Positions 27,554 to 36,454 are shown, counted from the stretch's first letter. The stretch: 64,000 nucleotides of DNA from Leadbetterella byssophila_A (GCA_040394735.1 JBEBRR010000004.1:1-64000); one strand, 5' to 3'. Translations and numbers: made by a program. The notes: a model not told the origin generated them from the letters alone.

Positions 27554-28378
27554 TTACAGCCGGTATATCCGGGTGGCGTTTTCCCCGAAAATCCCTGCTT
27601 TCTCCTCTTCCGAAAGTCCGGAAAAATAGCTTTCCACGATATCCAGCTGTTCTTCATACGTAGCGGCTACAAGGCAAACGGGCCAGTCAGAGCCGTATAG
27701 CAGACGACCGGCACCGAAAGAATTCAGCACCATATCAAGATAAATGTAGAAGTCCTCTTTCTTCCAGCTACGGTGATCTGCTTCGGTTACCATGCCGGAT
27801 ACCTTACATACCACGTTGGGCAGGGTTGCCAGCTCTTTGATATAGTTGGCCCATTGGTTTACTTTCCCTTCCCTGATCCGGGGTTTGGCGAGGTGGTCCA
27901 GCACAAAGCAGGTATCCGGGCAGGCCCGGGCAATGAAAACGGCATCTTTGAGCTGATGGGGGTAGACCAGGATATCATAAGTGAAATTGTACCGGGCGAG
28001 TTTCCGGACCCCTTCCACAAATGCCGGGTTCTTCATAAAACCTACCGGTTCGCCCTGTACAATATGGCGGAAGCCCCTGACCTTCTCCATGCCGGCATAA
28101 CGGCTGAGGTTTTCTTCCAGTTTATGGGACAGGAGGTCGGTCCAGCCCACCACTCCTTTGATGAAGGGATTTTGTTGTGCCACTTCATGAAAATGCAGTG
28201 TCTCCTGTTCGGTCTGGTTCACCTGCACAAAAACACAGCCGTCAAACTCATGGTAATCCAGTACAGGCTTCAGATCTTCCGGCTGAAAGCTCCGGCGGAT
28301 AACGGCCATGTCGTCAGTGATCCAGGCAAAAGTTTCAGGCTCGTAGCTCCAGAAGTGCTGATGGGCATCAATTTTCAT
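27554..28378 (-). CDS. Amidohydrolase family 2 (lactonase-like)
   Basis: A 274-residue TIM-barrel hydrolase. The N-terminal DAHQHFW metal motif, FVLDHLAKPRI in the middle (His, Lys, Pro), VVCKVSGMVTEAD, and the late RLLYGSDWPVC with the catalytic Asp are the pattern of the L-fuconolactonase/L-rhamnono-lactonase branch of amidohydrolase 2. It would open a sugar lactone or decarboxylate an aromatic acid. No sugar-catabolic genes are adjacent, so the substrate stays open. Cytosolic, no signal peptide. Confidence 0.85.
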   Translation of the reverse strand: MKIDAHQHFWSYEPETFAWITDDMAVIRRSFQPEDLKPVLDYHEFDGCVFVQVNQTEQETLHFHEVAQQNPFIKGVVGWTDLLSHKLEENLSRYAGMEKVRGFRHIVQGEPVGFMKNPAFVEGVRKLARYNFTYDILVYPHQLKDAVFIARACPDTCFVLDHLAKPRIREGKVNQWANYIKELATLPNVVCKVSGMVTEADHRSWKKEDFYIYLDMVLNSFGAGRLLYGSDWPVCLVAATYEEQLDIVESYFSGLSEEEKAGIFGENATRIYRL

Positions 28379-28494
28379 CTGTATAAAAGTTTAGCCGCGG
28401 CGGCGGACTGCTTTAAAAATTAGCGGTTAACTATCAGACTTATACCGGCCGTGGTCAAAAACCATGGTATGGAGATCTCATGTCTGACACCGGT

Positions 28495-31329
28495 TTAAAA
28501 TTTCTCCTTAAGGAACCTCGCCGTATGATTATCTTCGAGCCGGATCATTTCTTCCGGCGTACCTTCAAAACAGAGGTATCCGCCTTTATCCCCGCCTTCA
28601 GGGCCGAGGTCAATAATCCAGTCGGCTGATTTGATCACTTCCATATTGTGCTCAATCACGATTACGGTATCGCCCTGATCCACCAGGGCATTCATAGCTT
28701 TCAGAAGCTTACGGATATCATTGAAATGCAGCCCGGTGGTAGGTTCGTCAAAGATAAAGAGGGTTTTGCCTTTTTCCGAATTACCTTTGCCCAGGAAATA
28801 GGCCAGTTTTACCCGTTGGGCCTCGCCGCCGGAAAGGGTGTTGGAGGCCTGGCCCAGCCCGATATAGCCCAACCCCACTTCCTGTAGCGGCAGAATTTTT
28901 TCAGCCAGCCTGGGTTGGGTATCCCGGAAGAAATCCATAGCTTCGTCTACCGTCATAGCCAGCATATCGGCAATGTTTTTATCCTGGTACGTTACTTCCA
29001 GGATTTCCTGTTTGAAGCGCTTGCCACCACAGCTTTCGCAGGTAAGCTTTACGTCAGCCATGAACTGCATCTCGATGGTCTGGTAGCCTTCACCCTGGCA
29101 GGCTTCGCAGCGGCCGCCGTCCACGTTAAACGAGAAGTGTGCCGGTTTATAATCCCGCTGCTTGGAAAGGGGCTGGTCGGCCATAAGCGCACGGATGGTG
29201 TCATATGCCTTGATGTAGGTGACCGGGTTGGATCGGCTGGATTTCCCGATCGGATCCTGGTCTACCATTTCCACCTGGGTTATCCGGCTGAGGCTGCCGG
29301 TAAGCTCGTCATATTTGCCGGGGTCTTCACCGGAGCGGGGTTCACCTACCAGGCGGTCCAGCACGGGGTACAGTATTTTGCGGATCAGCGTGGATTTCCC
29401 GGATCCGCTGACTCCCGTTACTACCGTAAATATGCCCAAAGGAATCTTTACGTCCAGGTTCTTGAGGTTATTTTCCCGGGCGCCGCTCAATAAAAGGAAG
29501 TCCAGAAATTTCCTGCGGCTCCCGGGAATCGCTATGCTTTCCTGTCCGCTCAGGAAATCCAGGGTATGGGAACGGCCGTTGCTGTCATGGCCGTTCCATT
29601 TGCCCTGGAAAACCAGCTCACCGCCATACAAACCCGCTTCGGGGCCGATGTCGATAATATCGTCGGAAGCTTTCATTACTTCTTCTTCGTGTTCTACCAC
29701 GATGACCGTGTTGCCGAGGTCACGGAGCGACTTCAGTACGGAAACCAGGCGCTCGGTGTCGCGCGGGTGCAGTCCGATGCTGGGCTCATCCAGGATATAC
29801 ATAGACCCCACCAGGGCGCTGCCGAGTGAAGTGGCCAGGCGGATCCGTTGGCTTTCTCCTCCTGAAAGCGTACGGGAAAGCCGGTTCAGCGTGAGATAGC
29901 CCAGGCCTACCCGCTGCATGAAGTCGAGGCGGTTATTGATCTCAATCAGGATACGCTTCGCTACTTTTGTCTTGTACTCGTCCAGTGCCAGGTTCCTGAA
30001 GAATTCCGCCACCTGGCCGATGGGCATCAGTACAAGGTCAACAATCGATTTTCCGTCGATTTTTACATAGGAAGCGTCTTTCCTCAGGCGGGTACCCCGG
30101 CATTCGGGGCACACCGTGCGGCCGCGGTAACGTGAAAGCATCACACGGTACTGGATCTTATACGACTGTTCTTCCAGATGTTTAAAAAAGTCGCTAAGGC
30201 CTGTAAAGTATTCATTCCCGTCCCACAGTAACTGGTAGTGTTCCGGATCCAGGTCTTTGATAGACCGGTGAATAGGGAAATCAAAGCGGATGCCGTTCCG
30301 CAGCAGCGGAGTCAGGAATTCGCTCATTTTTTCACTCCGCCAGGGAGCAATGGCCCCTTCAAAGACCGAAAGTTTTTTGTCGGGAAACACCAGTTCAGGA
30401 TCCAGGCCGAGTACGCTTCCGAAACCTTCACAGCGGCGGCAGGCTCCGTAAGGGTTATTGAAAGTAAAAAGATTAATGCTGGGTTCTTCAAAGACGATGC
30501 CGTCACGCTCGAACTTATCGGAGAACAAGCGCACCATATCACCCTCTTCCGTCTTAACCACCACTTCGCAGATACCGTTCCCTTCAAAAAAAGCAGTCTG
30601 TATGGAATCCGAGAGCCGGAACTGGGTGTCTTCGTCCGGCTGGCCTTGGGCATCGTACCGGATCACTGCCCGGTCAACAAGGATCTTTACGTCTTCCACA
30701 CGGGCCTCAAAGCTCAGCACATCTTCGATCAGAACGGTTTCTTCCTTCACCTGTATCCGGTTAAAACCTTTTTTCAGGAGCAGGTCCAGCTCCTGGGCCA
30801 TGGTGCGGTCTCCTTTAGGTTGCAGCGGGCTCAGGATCATGACCCGGGTGCCTTCCGGGTAGGTGAACAGGTAGTTTACCACATCAGTTACCGTATCTTT
30901 GCTGACCTCTTTGCCGCTGACAGGGGAATACGTATCCCCCACCCGGGCGAAGAGCAGCTTCATATAATCGTAAATCTCGGTAGAGGTGCCCACTGTAGAG
31001 CGGCTGTTCCGGGTGCTGACCTTCTGGTCAATGGCAATGGCCGGTGAAATGCCTTTGATATAATCCACTTCCGGCTTTTCCATCCGGCCCAGGAACTGCC
31101 GGGCATAGGAGCTCAGGCTTTCCACGTACATCCGCTGACCCTCAGCATACAGGGTGTCAAAAGCCAGCGAAGACTTTCCGCTGCCGGACAAGCCCGTGAC
31201 CACCGTGAGGGTGTTCCTTTTAATGGCTACGTTGATGTTTTTGAGATTGTTTACCCGGGCACCCTTGATAATGATGTATTCTTTGGGATCCAGGCGGTCG
31301 ATATCAGGAACAGAGCTCGTGTTTTTCAT
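28495..31329 (-). CDS. uvrA: Excinuclease ABC subunit A
   Basis: A 944-residue DNA-damage sensor of nucleotide excision repair. Two ABC modules: Walker A GLSGSGKSSLAFDTLYAEGQ near residue 45 and GVSGSGKSTL near 645; signatures RTLSGGESQRIRLATSLGS and NTLSGGEAQRVKLAYFLG. A Zn module is in the second half (CEACQGEGYQ, CESCGGKRF). In the first half CRRCEGFG is present but the usual upstream CxxC pair is replaced by KFERDGIVFEEP, so the first zinc site looks incomplete. The start at 31329 lies only 4 nt after TAATTTTG, so the mRNA may be leaderless. Confidence 0.96.
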   Translation of the reverse strand: MKNTSSVPDIDRLDPKEYIIIKGARVNNLKNINVAIKRNTLTVVTGLSGSGKSSLAFDTLYAEGQRMYVESLSSYARQFLGRMEKPEVDYIKGISPAIAIDQKVSTRNSRSTVGTSTEIYDYMKLLFARVGDTYSPVSGKEVSKDTVTDVVNYLFTYPEGTRVMILSPLQPKGDRTMAQELDLLLKKGFNRIQVKEETVLIEDVLSFEARVEDVKILVDRAVIRYDAQGQPDEDTQFRLSDSIQTAFFEGNGICEVVVKTEEGDMVRLFSDKFERDGIVFEEPSINLFTFNNPYGACRRCEGFGSVLGLDPELVFPDKKLSVFEGAIAPWRSEKMSEFLTPLLRNGIRFDFPIHRSIKDLDPEHYQLLWDGNEYFTGLSDFFKHLEEQSYKIQYRVMLSRYRGRTVCPECRGTRLRKDASYVKIDGKSIVDLVLMPIGQVAEFFRNLALDEYKTKVAKRILIEINNRLDFMQRVGLGYLTLNRLSRTLSGGESQRIRLATSLGSALVGSMYILDEPSIGLHPRDTERLVSVLKSLRDLGNTVIVVEHEEEVMKASDDIIDIGPEAGLYGGELVFQGKWNGHDSNGRSHTLDFLSGQESIAIPGSRRKFLDFLLLSGARENNLKNLDVKIPLGIFTVVTGVSGSGKSTLIRKILYPVLDRLVGEPRSGEDPGKYDELTGSLSRITQVEMVDQDPIGKSSRSNPVTYIKAYDTIRALMADQPLSKQRDYKPAHFSFNVDGGRCEACQGEGYQTIEMQFMADVKLTCESCGGKRFKQEILEVTYQDKNIADMLAMTVDEAMDFFRDTQPRLAEKILPLQEVGLGYIGLGQASNTLSGGEAQRVKLAYFLGKGNSEKGKTLFIFDEPTTGLHFNDIRKLLKAMNALVDQGDTVIVIEHNMEVIKSADWIIDLGPEGGDKGGYLCFEGTPEEMIRLEDNHTARFLKEKF

Positions 31330-31333
31330 TGTA

Positions 31334-31341
31334 CAAAATTA
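31334..31341 (-). promoter_or_regulatory. -7 element of uvrA, abutting the start codon
   Basis: TAATTTTG on the minus strand, then TACA, then the ATG of uvrA (31329). Transcription would start at or within a couple of bases of the ATG. Confidence 0.5.
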
Positions 31342-31444
31342 CAATGTTTTTGAGAAAATCAGCGGGGGGAGCCAAAAAGGATCGCCTTTTGGAATCCATT
31401 GTGTTTTTTGGCAGGAAAATAGTTCGGGATACCGTACAAAGGCT

Positions 31445-31452
31445 TATTTTTG
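31445..31452 (+). promoter_or_regulatory. -7 element of the HAD gene, abutting the start codon
   Basis: TATTTTTG, then CGGC, then ATG at 31457. The same 4-nt spacing as for the divergent uvrA gene, so this mRNA too may lack a leader. Confidence 0.5.
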
Positions 31453-31456
31453 CGGC

Positions 31457-32110
31457 ATGAAACAAGCAGTAATATTTGATATGGACGGGGTGATTGCCCA
31501 TACCAACCCCTACCACTCCTTGGCTTTCCGTGAATTTTTTAAGAAAAGAAATCTCTATCCCACAGATGCGGAGTTTGCCGAGCACATGTTCGGTAAAAGC
31601 AACAGCTACATTCTGAAGCATTTCCTGGGAAGGCCGGTGACAGGAGAGGAGTTTGTAGCCATGGAAGAAGAAAAGGAAGGGCTCTTCCGCGAGATATATG
31701 CCCCGCATGTAAGTGACATCAAAGGCTTCCTGATATTTCTGGCAACATTGAAAGAAGCAGGTCTGAAGACAGGAGTAGCTACATCCGCACCACGGGCCAA
31801 CCTTGACCTGATCATGGGAAAGCTGGGTTTCGAACCGCTGATGGAGTCGGTTATGGCCAGTGAAAATGTTACCCGCCACAAACCGGATCCTGAAGTATAC
31901 CTGAAATCAGCGGCCAACCTGCAGGTGAATCCTGCACAGTGCGTGGTGTTTGAAGATTCTTTCTCCGGAGTTACAGCCGCACGAAATGCCGGCATGAAAG
32001 TGGTGGGCGTGTTAACATCGCATACAAAAGAAGAGCTGCCTCCCTGCGATTTTTATATTGATGATTATACGGCCATCAGGCCGGGAGACATACTGCAAAT
32101 TTTAAGCTGA
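31457..32110 (+). CDS. HAD-family phosphatase, beta-phosphoglucomutase-like
   Basis: A 217-residue product. The start at 31457 (MKQAVIFDMDGVIAHTNPYH) puts the nucleophile Asp8 and acid/base Asp10 in FDMDGV; the frame extends upstream to 31154 but there overlaps uvrA on the opposite strand and carries no homology. HAD motif II is TSAPRAN, III is Lys of RHKPDPEVYLKSA, IV is FEDSFSGVTAARNAGM. A helical cap after motif I places it in subfamily IA, near beta-phosphoglucomutase and 2-deoxyglucose-6-phosphatase. Substrate is a small sugar phosphate by family; not fixed here. It overlaps the next gene by 1 nt (TGATG), so the two are translationally coupled. Confidence 0.88.
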   Translation: MKQAVIFDMDGVIAHTNPYHSLAFREFFKKRNLYPTDAEFAEHMFGKSNSYILKHFLGRPVTGEEFVAMEEEKEGLFREIYAPHVSDIKGFLIFLATLKEAGLKTGVATSAPRANLDLIMGKLGFEPLMESVMASENVTRHKPDPEVYLKSAANLQVNPAQCVVFEDSFSGVTAARNAGMKVVGVLTSHTKEELPPCDFYIDDYTAIRPGDILQILS

Positions 32111-32802
32111 TGACCCTCTATCTTTTACCTATGCTGCTGGCGGAAAACAGCCATGAACAGGTGCTCACCTCCTACAGCGTGGAGACGATGAAGAGGCTGA
32201 AGGTGTTTTTCGTGGAAAACGTTAAAACTACCCGGCGTTTTATTTCCTCCCTAAAGCAGGGTATCGTGATTGATGAACTGAGATTTATTGAGGTCAATAA
32301 AGACACATCTTTCGATAAAATTTTTGAGGTCTTATCGGAGCTGAAGGAAGACGCCGGTATTATTTCCGAGGCCGGATGCGCCGGTGTGGCAGATCCCGGC
32401 GGACTGATTACAGAGGCGGGCCACCAGCTGGGCTTTACTATCCGGCCGCTGGTGGGGCCTAATTCCATCCTCCTGGCACTGATGGGCTCGGGAATGAACG
32501 GCCAGTCCTTTGCCTTTCACGGTTACCTGCCCATCAAAGAAGAGGAGCGTGCCGCCAGGCTGAGAGCTCTGGAAAAAGAAGCGGTACAGCGTAACCAGAC
32601 CCAGATTTTCATGGAAACCCCTTACCGGAACAATGCCATGCTTCAGACTCTGCTCAGAGCCCTCGGACCGCAGACCCGCCTTTGTGTGGCGGCGGACCTT
32701 ACCGCAGAAACCGAATACCTGCTTACCCGCAGCATAGCAGGCTGGAAAAAGCATCCGCTGCCTGACCTGCACAAAAGACCCGCCATTTTCCTGATAAATT
32801 AA
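32110..32802 (+). CDS. RsmI-like SAM-dependent (tetrapyrrole methylase family) methyltransferase
   Basis: A 230-residue product of the tetrapyrrole-methylase fold; in Bacteroidota this short version carries the RsmI annotation (2'-O-methylation of C1402 in 16S rRNA). Seen: YLLPMLLAE at the start, VFFVENVKTTRRFI, the SAM-loop segment ISEAGCAGVADPGG (RsmI type: SDAGTPGISDPG), VGPNSILLALMGSGMNGQSF and FMETPYRNNAML. It is shorter than E. coli RsmI (286) because the C-terminal extension is missing. Start overlaps the HAD gene stop. An unassigned methylase of the same fold is the alternative. Confidence 0.82.
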   Translation: MTLYLLPMLLAENSHEQVLTSYSVETMKRLKVFFVENVKTTRRFISSLKQGIVIDELRFIEVNKDTSFDKIFEVLSELKEDAGIISEAGCAGVADPGGLITEAGHQLGFTIRPLVGPNSILLALMGSGMNGQSFAFHGYLPIKEEERAARLRALEKEAVQRNQTQIFMETPYRNNAMLQTLLRALGPQTRLCVAADLTAETEYLLTRSIAGWKKHPLPDLHKRPAIFLIN

Positions 32803-32964
32803 AATCCGGTTCCAACTTTTTTCGTTGAAAGAGAGTCTCCTCTTATATATTCTTTAGTTTTTATAAACATGAAACGGGTCCGGTCAGTCAGGCTCACCTG
32901 ACAGTCAACTGCGTCGGTGAAACTCATTCTTCTGAACTCGTAACCCGGGATTAATCTTATACCT

Positions 32965-33561
32965 ATGAAAAAAGTATTGGGACTTCTGCTGATTATTTTA
33001 GTTTCTGCATGCGAAAGTTTTGAACACAAGAGTGAATACGATAAAAGTTTCCAGAAATGGGGAAGCTTTAAATCGGCCAGTAATAATTCATACCGTTACA
33101 TTGTAACCGGAAGCACCTGGACAGGCATATCCTGGGAGACAGAGCTTATTGTTGAGAAGGGTGAAATAACAGAACGAAAATTCAGACATACTCATTTTGA
33201 AGGGGTTAAGCGGCCGGCTACCGGCTGGGATGCAGCCAGCGCGGCGGAAGCCCTTCAGGTAATGGGGATCACCGCGACCGAATTCAGAGAGCGGACGGGT
33301 GTTGATTTCCTGGAGTACAGCCAGTGGGAAGAGAAAGGGGTGGAACTGGGCACCCACACCCGTACAGCTGCGGCTGCCCTGATCACCCTCGATGCCGTTT
33401 ACCAGAAAGCCCGGAACGAATGGCTGCAGGAAAGAGATAACGTGACCACCTATTTTGAAGCTAAAAATGACAGTATGCTGTCTTCTGCCGGCTACGTTGA
33501 AAATAACTGCGCCGATGACTGCTTCATAGGCATTCATATCCGGCTGATCGAGAAACTATAG
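32965..33561 (+). CDS. Small lipoprotein of unknown function
   Basis: A 198-residue product with a lipoprotein signal (MKKVLGLLLIILVSACES, lipobox VSAC). After the Cys, YDKSFQKWGSFKSASNNSYR and ELIVEKGEITERKFRHTHFE give a small beta-domain reminiscent of DUF6174-type lipoproteins (a Trp/Tyr-rich calycin-like motif); this is a weak resemblance. Two Cys near the C-terminus (NNCADDC) may form a disulfide or metal site. Stand-alone gene between the RsmI-like methylase and pfkA. Confidence 0.75.
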   Translation: MKKVLGLLLIILVSACESFEHKSEYDKSFQKWGSFKSASNNSYRYIVTGSTWTGISWETELIVEKGEITERKFRHTHFEGVKRPATGWDAASAAEALQVMGITATEFRERTGVDFLEYSQWEEKGVELGTHTRTAAAALITLDAVYQKARNEWLQERDNVTTYFEAKNDSMLSSAGYVENNCADDCFIGIHIRLIEKL

Positions 33562-33608
33562 GCTGCAGGTTAGGGCAGGGAGTTTTGATTTACGATTGAG
33601 ACGTCTCT

Positions 33609-33646
33609 GTATATTCACCGGTAACGTTACCGGCGGACAGATATAC
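33609..33646. promoter_or_regulatory. Interrupted palindrome upstream of pfkA, candidate operator
   Basis: CCGGTAACGTTACCGG (33618-33633) is a perfect 16-bp palindrome, and GTATAT at 33609-33614 pairs with ATATAC at 33641-33646 outside it. It lies about 150 bp before pfkA. It may bind a dimeric regulator of pfkA, or end the upstream lipoprotein transcript; there is no U-tract, so an operator is more likely. Confidence 0.35.
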
Positions 33647-33762
33647 TTCCAAACGGCCGGTTTATTTGAACTTTTTCAGTGAAACGTAGGATATGCCATA
33701 TAAAAATGAGCAGTCATCAGGCTCATGGTTTAAAATAGATTTCTGTTTTGGATAAATCTCGT

Positions 33763-33770
33763 TATTTTTG
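33763..33770 (+). promoter_or_regulatory. -7 element of pfkA
   Basis: TATTTTTG, exact TAnnTTTG, 23 nt before the ATG of pfkA. A TTTTG lies upstream but only 12 nt away, so the -33 element is uncertain. Confidence 0.5.
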
Positions 33771-33793
33771 CTGCGGAAAAATAAAGACATAGA

Positions 33794-34768
33794 ATGAAAA
33801 AAATAGCGGTTTATACTTCGGGTGGAGACGCACCGGGTATGAATGCCTGTATCAGAGCCGTAGTAAGGGGAGCCATTTATCACGGGCTGAAAGTCTACGG
33901 TATCCGGCGGGGATATAACGGGATGATATCAGGTGATATCTTTGAAATGACATCAAGTTCGGTAAGTAATATTGTACAAAGAGGAGGAACGATCTTAAAG
34001 TCGGCCAGAAGCAAGGAATTTCTCACACCGGAAGGACGGAAGAAAGCCTACGATAACCTGGTAAAACTGGGAATTGACGGCCTGGTGGCCATCGGGGGGA
34101 ACGGTACCTTTACCGGCGCAGAGGTTTTCTACAATGAATACCAACTGCCTACCGTGGGATGTCCGGGAACCATTGACAATGACCTGTACGGAACCGATTA
34201 CACCATCGGATTTGATTCGGCAGTAAATACCTCCCTGGAGGCTATTGATAAGATACGGGACACGGCCGATTCACATGACCGCGTATTTTTTATCGAGGTA
34301 ATGGGACGTGACTCCGGCTATATTGCCGTACAGTCAGGCATTGGCGGAGGTGCGGAGATCGTGATGGTACCGGAAACGCACACGCCGCTTAAGAAAGTAG
34401 TTTCTTCGCTGAAAGACGGCTGGAGACGATCCAAATCTTCTTCCATCGTGGTGGTGGCAGAGGGAGATGAAGAAGGCCATGCTACAGAAATTGCTGAAAA
34501 GATCAAAGCACAGGTGGGCGATAAGCTGGATATCCGGGTAACTACCCTGGGCCACGTACAGCGGGGCGGGGCACCTACAGCGTATGACCGTATCCTGGCC
34601 TCCCGTATGGGGCTGGCAGCGGTGGAAGGCCTGATGAACGGGCATAAGAACGTGATGGCGGGAGTAGTGAATAACGAGGTGGTTTATACCCCTTTCATTG
34701 ATACCATTAAGAAAGCCAAGCCTATTCATGATGATCTTCTTCGGATGGTGCATATCCTCAGCATTTGA
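33794..34768 (+). CDS. pfkA: 6-phosphofructokinase
   Basis: A 324-residue glycolytic enzyme that phosphorylates fructose 6-phosphate to the 1,6-bisphosphate with ATP. Seen: TSGGDAPGMNACIRA (ATP site, 9-23), GGNGTF (the usual GGDGS site, here with Asn-Thr), the catalytic PGTIDND at about 124-130, MGRDSGYIA and TTLGHVQRGGAP. The ATP/PPi discriminating positions (Gly at GGDAPG, and GGNGT) fit the ATP-type. Length typical (about 320). Monocistronic, with TATTTTTG upstream and a terminator 20 bp after the stop. Confidence 0.95.
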   Translation: MKKIAVYTSGGDAPGMNACIRAVVRGAIYHGLKVYGIRRGYNGMISGDIFEMTSSSVSNIVQRGGTILKSARSKEFLTPEGRKKAYDNLVKLGIDGLVAIGGNGTFTGAEVFYNEYQLPTVGCPGTIDNDLYGTDYTIGFDSAVNTSLEAIDKIRDTADSHDRVFFIEVMGRDSGYIAVQSGIGGGAEIVMVPETHTPLKKVVSSLKDGWRRSKSSSIVVVAEGDEEGHATEIAEKIKAQVGDKLDIRVTTLGHVQRGGAPTAYDRILASRMGLAAVEGLMNGHKNVMAGVVNNEVVYTPFIDTIKKAKPIHDDLLRMVHILSI

Positions 34769-34788
34769 TAATAAAATGTTAAACAGGC

Positions 34789-34812
34789 AGGCAGAAAGTC
34801 ATCTTTCTGCCT
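34789..34812 (+). terminator. Terminator of pfkA
   Basis: A perfect 10-bp stem (AGGCAGAAAG / CTTTCTGCCT) with loop TCAT, followed by ATTTTCGTTT. It lies 20 bp after the pfkA stop. Confidence 0.85.
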
Positions 34813-34910
34813 ATTTTCGTTTAAAAAAAAGAAGACCTGTTTTTCCATTTAAATAGCCACGGGGAGTCCGCCATCTGGTCAAGGCACATGAACCGGCCGG
34901 TGAGTAACTA

Positions 34911-35027
34911 CTAACAGCTAAATTTTATAGATATGGGGTTTCTACGAGTCGTTAGCTATCAGCTATTAGAAGTTAGACCCACCCAGCGGGTGATGAATAA
35001 GTCTAACAGCTAAATTGTATACATATG
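34911..35027 (+). repeat. Duplicated leader sequence before the thioredoxin gene
   Basis: CTAACAGCTAAATTTTATAG followed by ATATG (34911-34935) is repeated as CTAACAGCTAAATTGTATAC followed by ATATG (35003-35027), 23 of 25 identical. The second copy ends in the real start ATG at 35025; the first also ends in ATG (34933) and opens a 26-codon frame whose TAA falls inside the second copy. This may be a leader ORF or the remains of a tandem duplication. Confidence 0.5.
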
Positions 35028-36443
35028 AAAAAAAACTTTTTCCTGGCATTTCTTCTCGCCGGCATTTTTCCGGCACAGGCACAGCAGAAGCTTACCGTCA
35101 AAATGCAGATACCCGATACCGCTAAATATGTTCAGCTGGCCCATTACTTCGGTTACAAGCAGTTTCAGAAAGTAGATTCGGTAAAAGCAGATAAAGACGG
35201 TCTCCTGAAGTTTACCAGCGGACCCGAAGGCTGGAAAGGAGGCGTTTACCTGGTGGTGATATCCCCTTCAAAGTTCTATGACCTGGTGATCTCCGGGAAA
35301 GAGAATGATCTGTATATGGAATTGGACACTTCGGATTATGTGGGATCGGTGAAATTTCGTAATTCGGAGGAAAATGAGCTTTTGTTCGGGTACAGGAAGT
35401 TCCTGAATCAGAAAATGAAGGCCGGGGAGAAGCTGCAGGCACAGCTTAAAGCCGAGAACGACCCGGCCCGTGCAGGTATGCTGCGTAAGGAACTGGATGC
35501 CCTTCAGAAAGAAGTGAACGGTGAGCTTAAAAAGAGGGCGGCTTCCCGTCCGGATCTTTTCGCCTCGCGTATTCTCACCGCTAATCTCGAACCCGAATTG
35601 CCTGAAAAAGCGCCGCTGCTGGCCAACGGCAAGCCGGACTCCACTTTTTTTTACCGGGAATACAAGAAAAAATACTTCGATCACCTCGATTTTTCAGACG
35701 AAAGGATGATCCGTACGCCTTTTCTGGAAAGTAAGGTGGAGCGTTATTTCTCCAACCTCGTATATCAGCGGGTGGATACGCTGAAAAAGGAAACATCTTA
35801 TGTACTGGGCTTGGCCAGACAGAACAAAGATGTGTACCGTTATATGCTGTGGTACCTGACCAACCGGTATGAAAATACCGATGTGGTAGGCCTTGACGGA
35901 GTGGTGGTTCATTTGTATGAGAACCATTACCTGAAAGATGCCGACTGGCTGGACAGCACGTCCAGGGCGAAATTTGTGGAGCGCCTGACCGTAATGAAGC
36001 CCCTGGAGACCGGGAAGATTATGCCGGCGCTTGTCCTGAAAGATACCCTGGGCAAGACGCATGACCTCTACAATGTCAAAGCGAAATATACCATTGTGTA
36101 CTTCTACAGTCCTACCTGCGGGCATTGCAAAGACCACGCCCCTGAACTGGTGAAATACCAGGACGAGAACAGGGCCAGGGGGATTGTGGTATGGAATGTA
36201 TCGGCTGATGTGGAACGGAATTTCGATGAAATGAAGAAATTCATAACCACCTACGATATGGGAAGAGTGACCAACCTGCATGATCCTGACCGGAAATATG
36301 ATTTCTTCCACCGGTATGACGTATATTCCACGCCTACCCTGTATATTCTTGATGAGCAGAAACGCATCATTGCACGCCGGATACCGATTGAGGATCTGAA
36401 TAATTTCCTGGCGCATTACGAGAAAAACGTGGCAGGGAAGTAA
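35025..36443 (+). CDS. TlpA-like thioredoxin-domain protein
   Basis: A 472-residue product, Sec-exported (MKKNFFLAFLLAGIFPAQAQ). The N-terminal third is a DUF4369-like beta-domain (about 22-110, LTVKMQIPDTAKYVQLAHYF), followed by a long Lys/Glu-rich coiled helix (about 125-175), and the C-terminal 150 residues are a TlpA/AhpC-TSA thioredoxin fold with the active site YFYSPTCGHCKDHAP (CGHC near residue 364) and cis-Pro motif YSTPTLYIL. It should act as a periplasmic thiol-disulfide reductase. Such proteins in Bacteroidota occur near cytochrome or polysaccharide loci; no such neighbour is here. Confidence 0.88.
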   Translation: MKKNFFLAFLLAGIFPAQAQQKLTVKMQIPDTAKYVQLAHYFGYKQFQKVDSVKADKDGLLKFTSGPEGWKGGVYLVVISPSKFYDLVISGKENDLYMELDTSDYVGSVKFRNSEENELLFGYRKFLNQKMKAGEKLQAQLKAENDPARAGMLRKELDALQKEVNGELKKRAASRPDLFASRILTANLEPELPEKAPLLANGKPDSTFFYREYKKKYFDHLDFSDERMIRTPFLESKVERYFSNLVYQRVDTLKKETSYVLGLARQNKDVYRYMLWYLTNRYENTDVVGLDGVVVHLYENHYLKDADWLDSTSRAKFVERLTVMKPLETGKIMPALVLKDTLGKTHDLYNVKAKYTIVYFYSPTCGHCKDHAPELVKYQDENRARGIVVWNVSADVERNFDEMKKFITTYDMGRVTNLHDPDRKYDFFHRYDVYSTPTLYILDEQKRIIARRIPIEDLNNFLAHYEKNVAGK

Positions 36444-36454
36444 TAATAAGCTGT

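Noticed and set aside
28915..29493. Long plus-strand frames opposite uvrA
   Set aside because: They mirror the third-codon-position bias of uvrA, have no domain and overlap conserved ABC motifs on the other strand.
31154..31456. Longer N-terminus for the HAD phosphatase
   Set aside because: It overlaps the uvrA coding strand on the opposite side, lacks HAD motifs and lies upstream of the -7 box.
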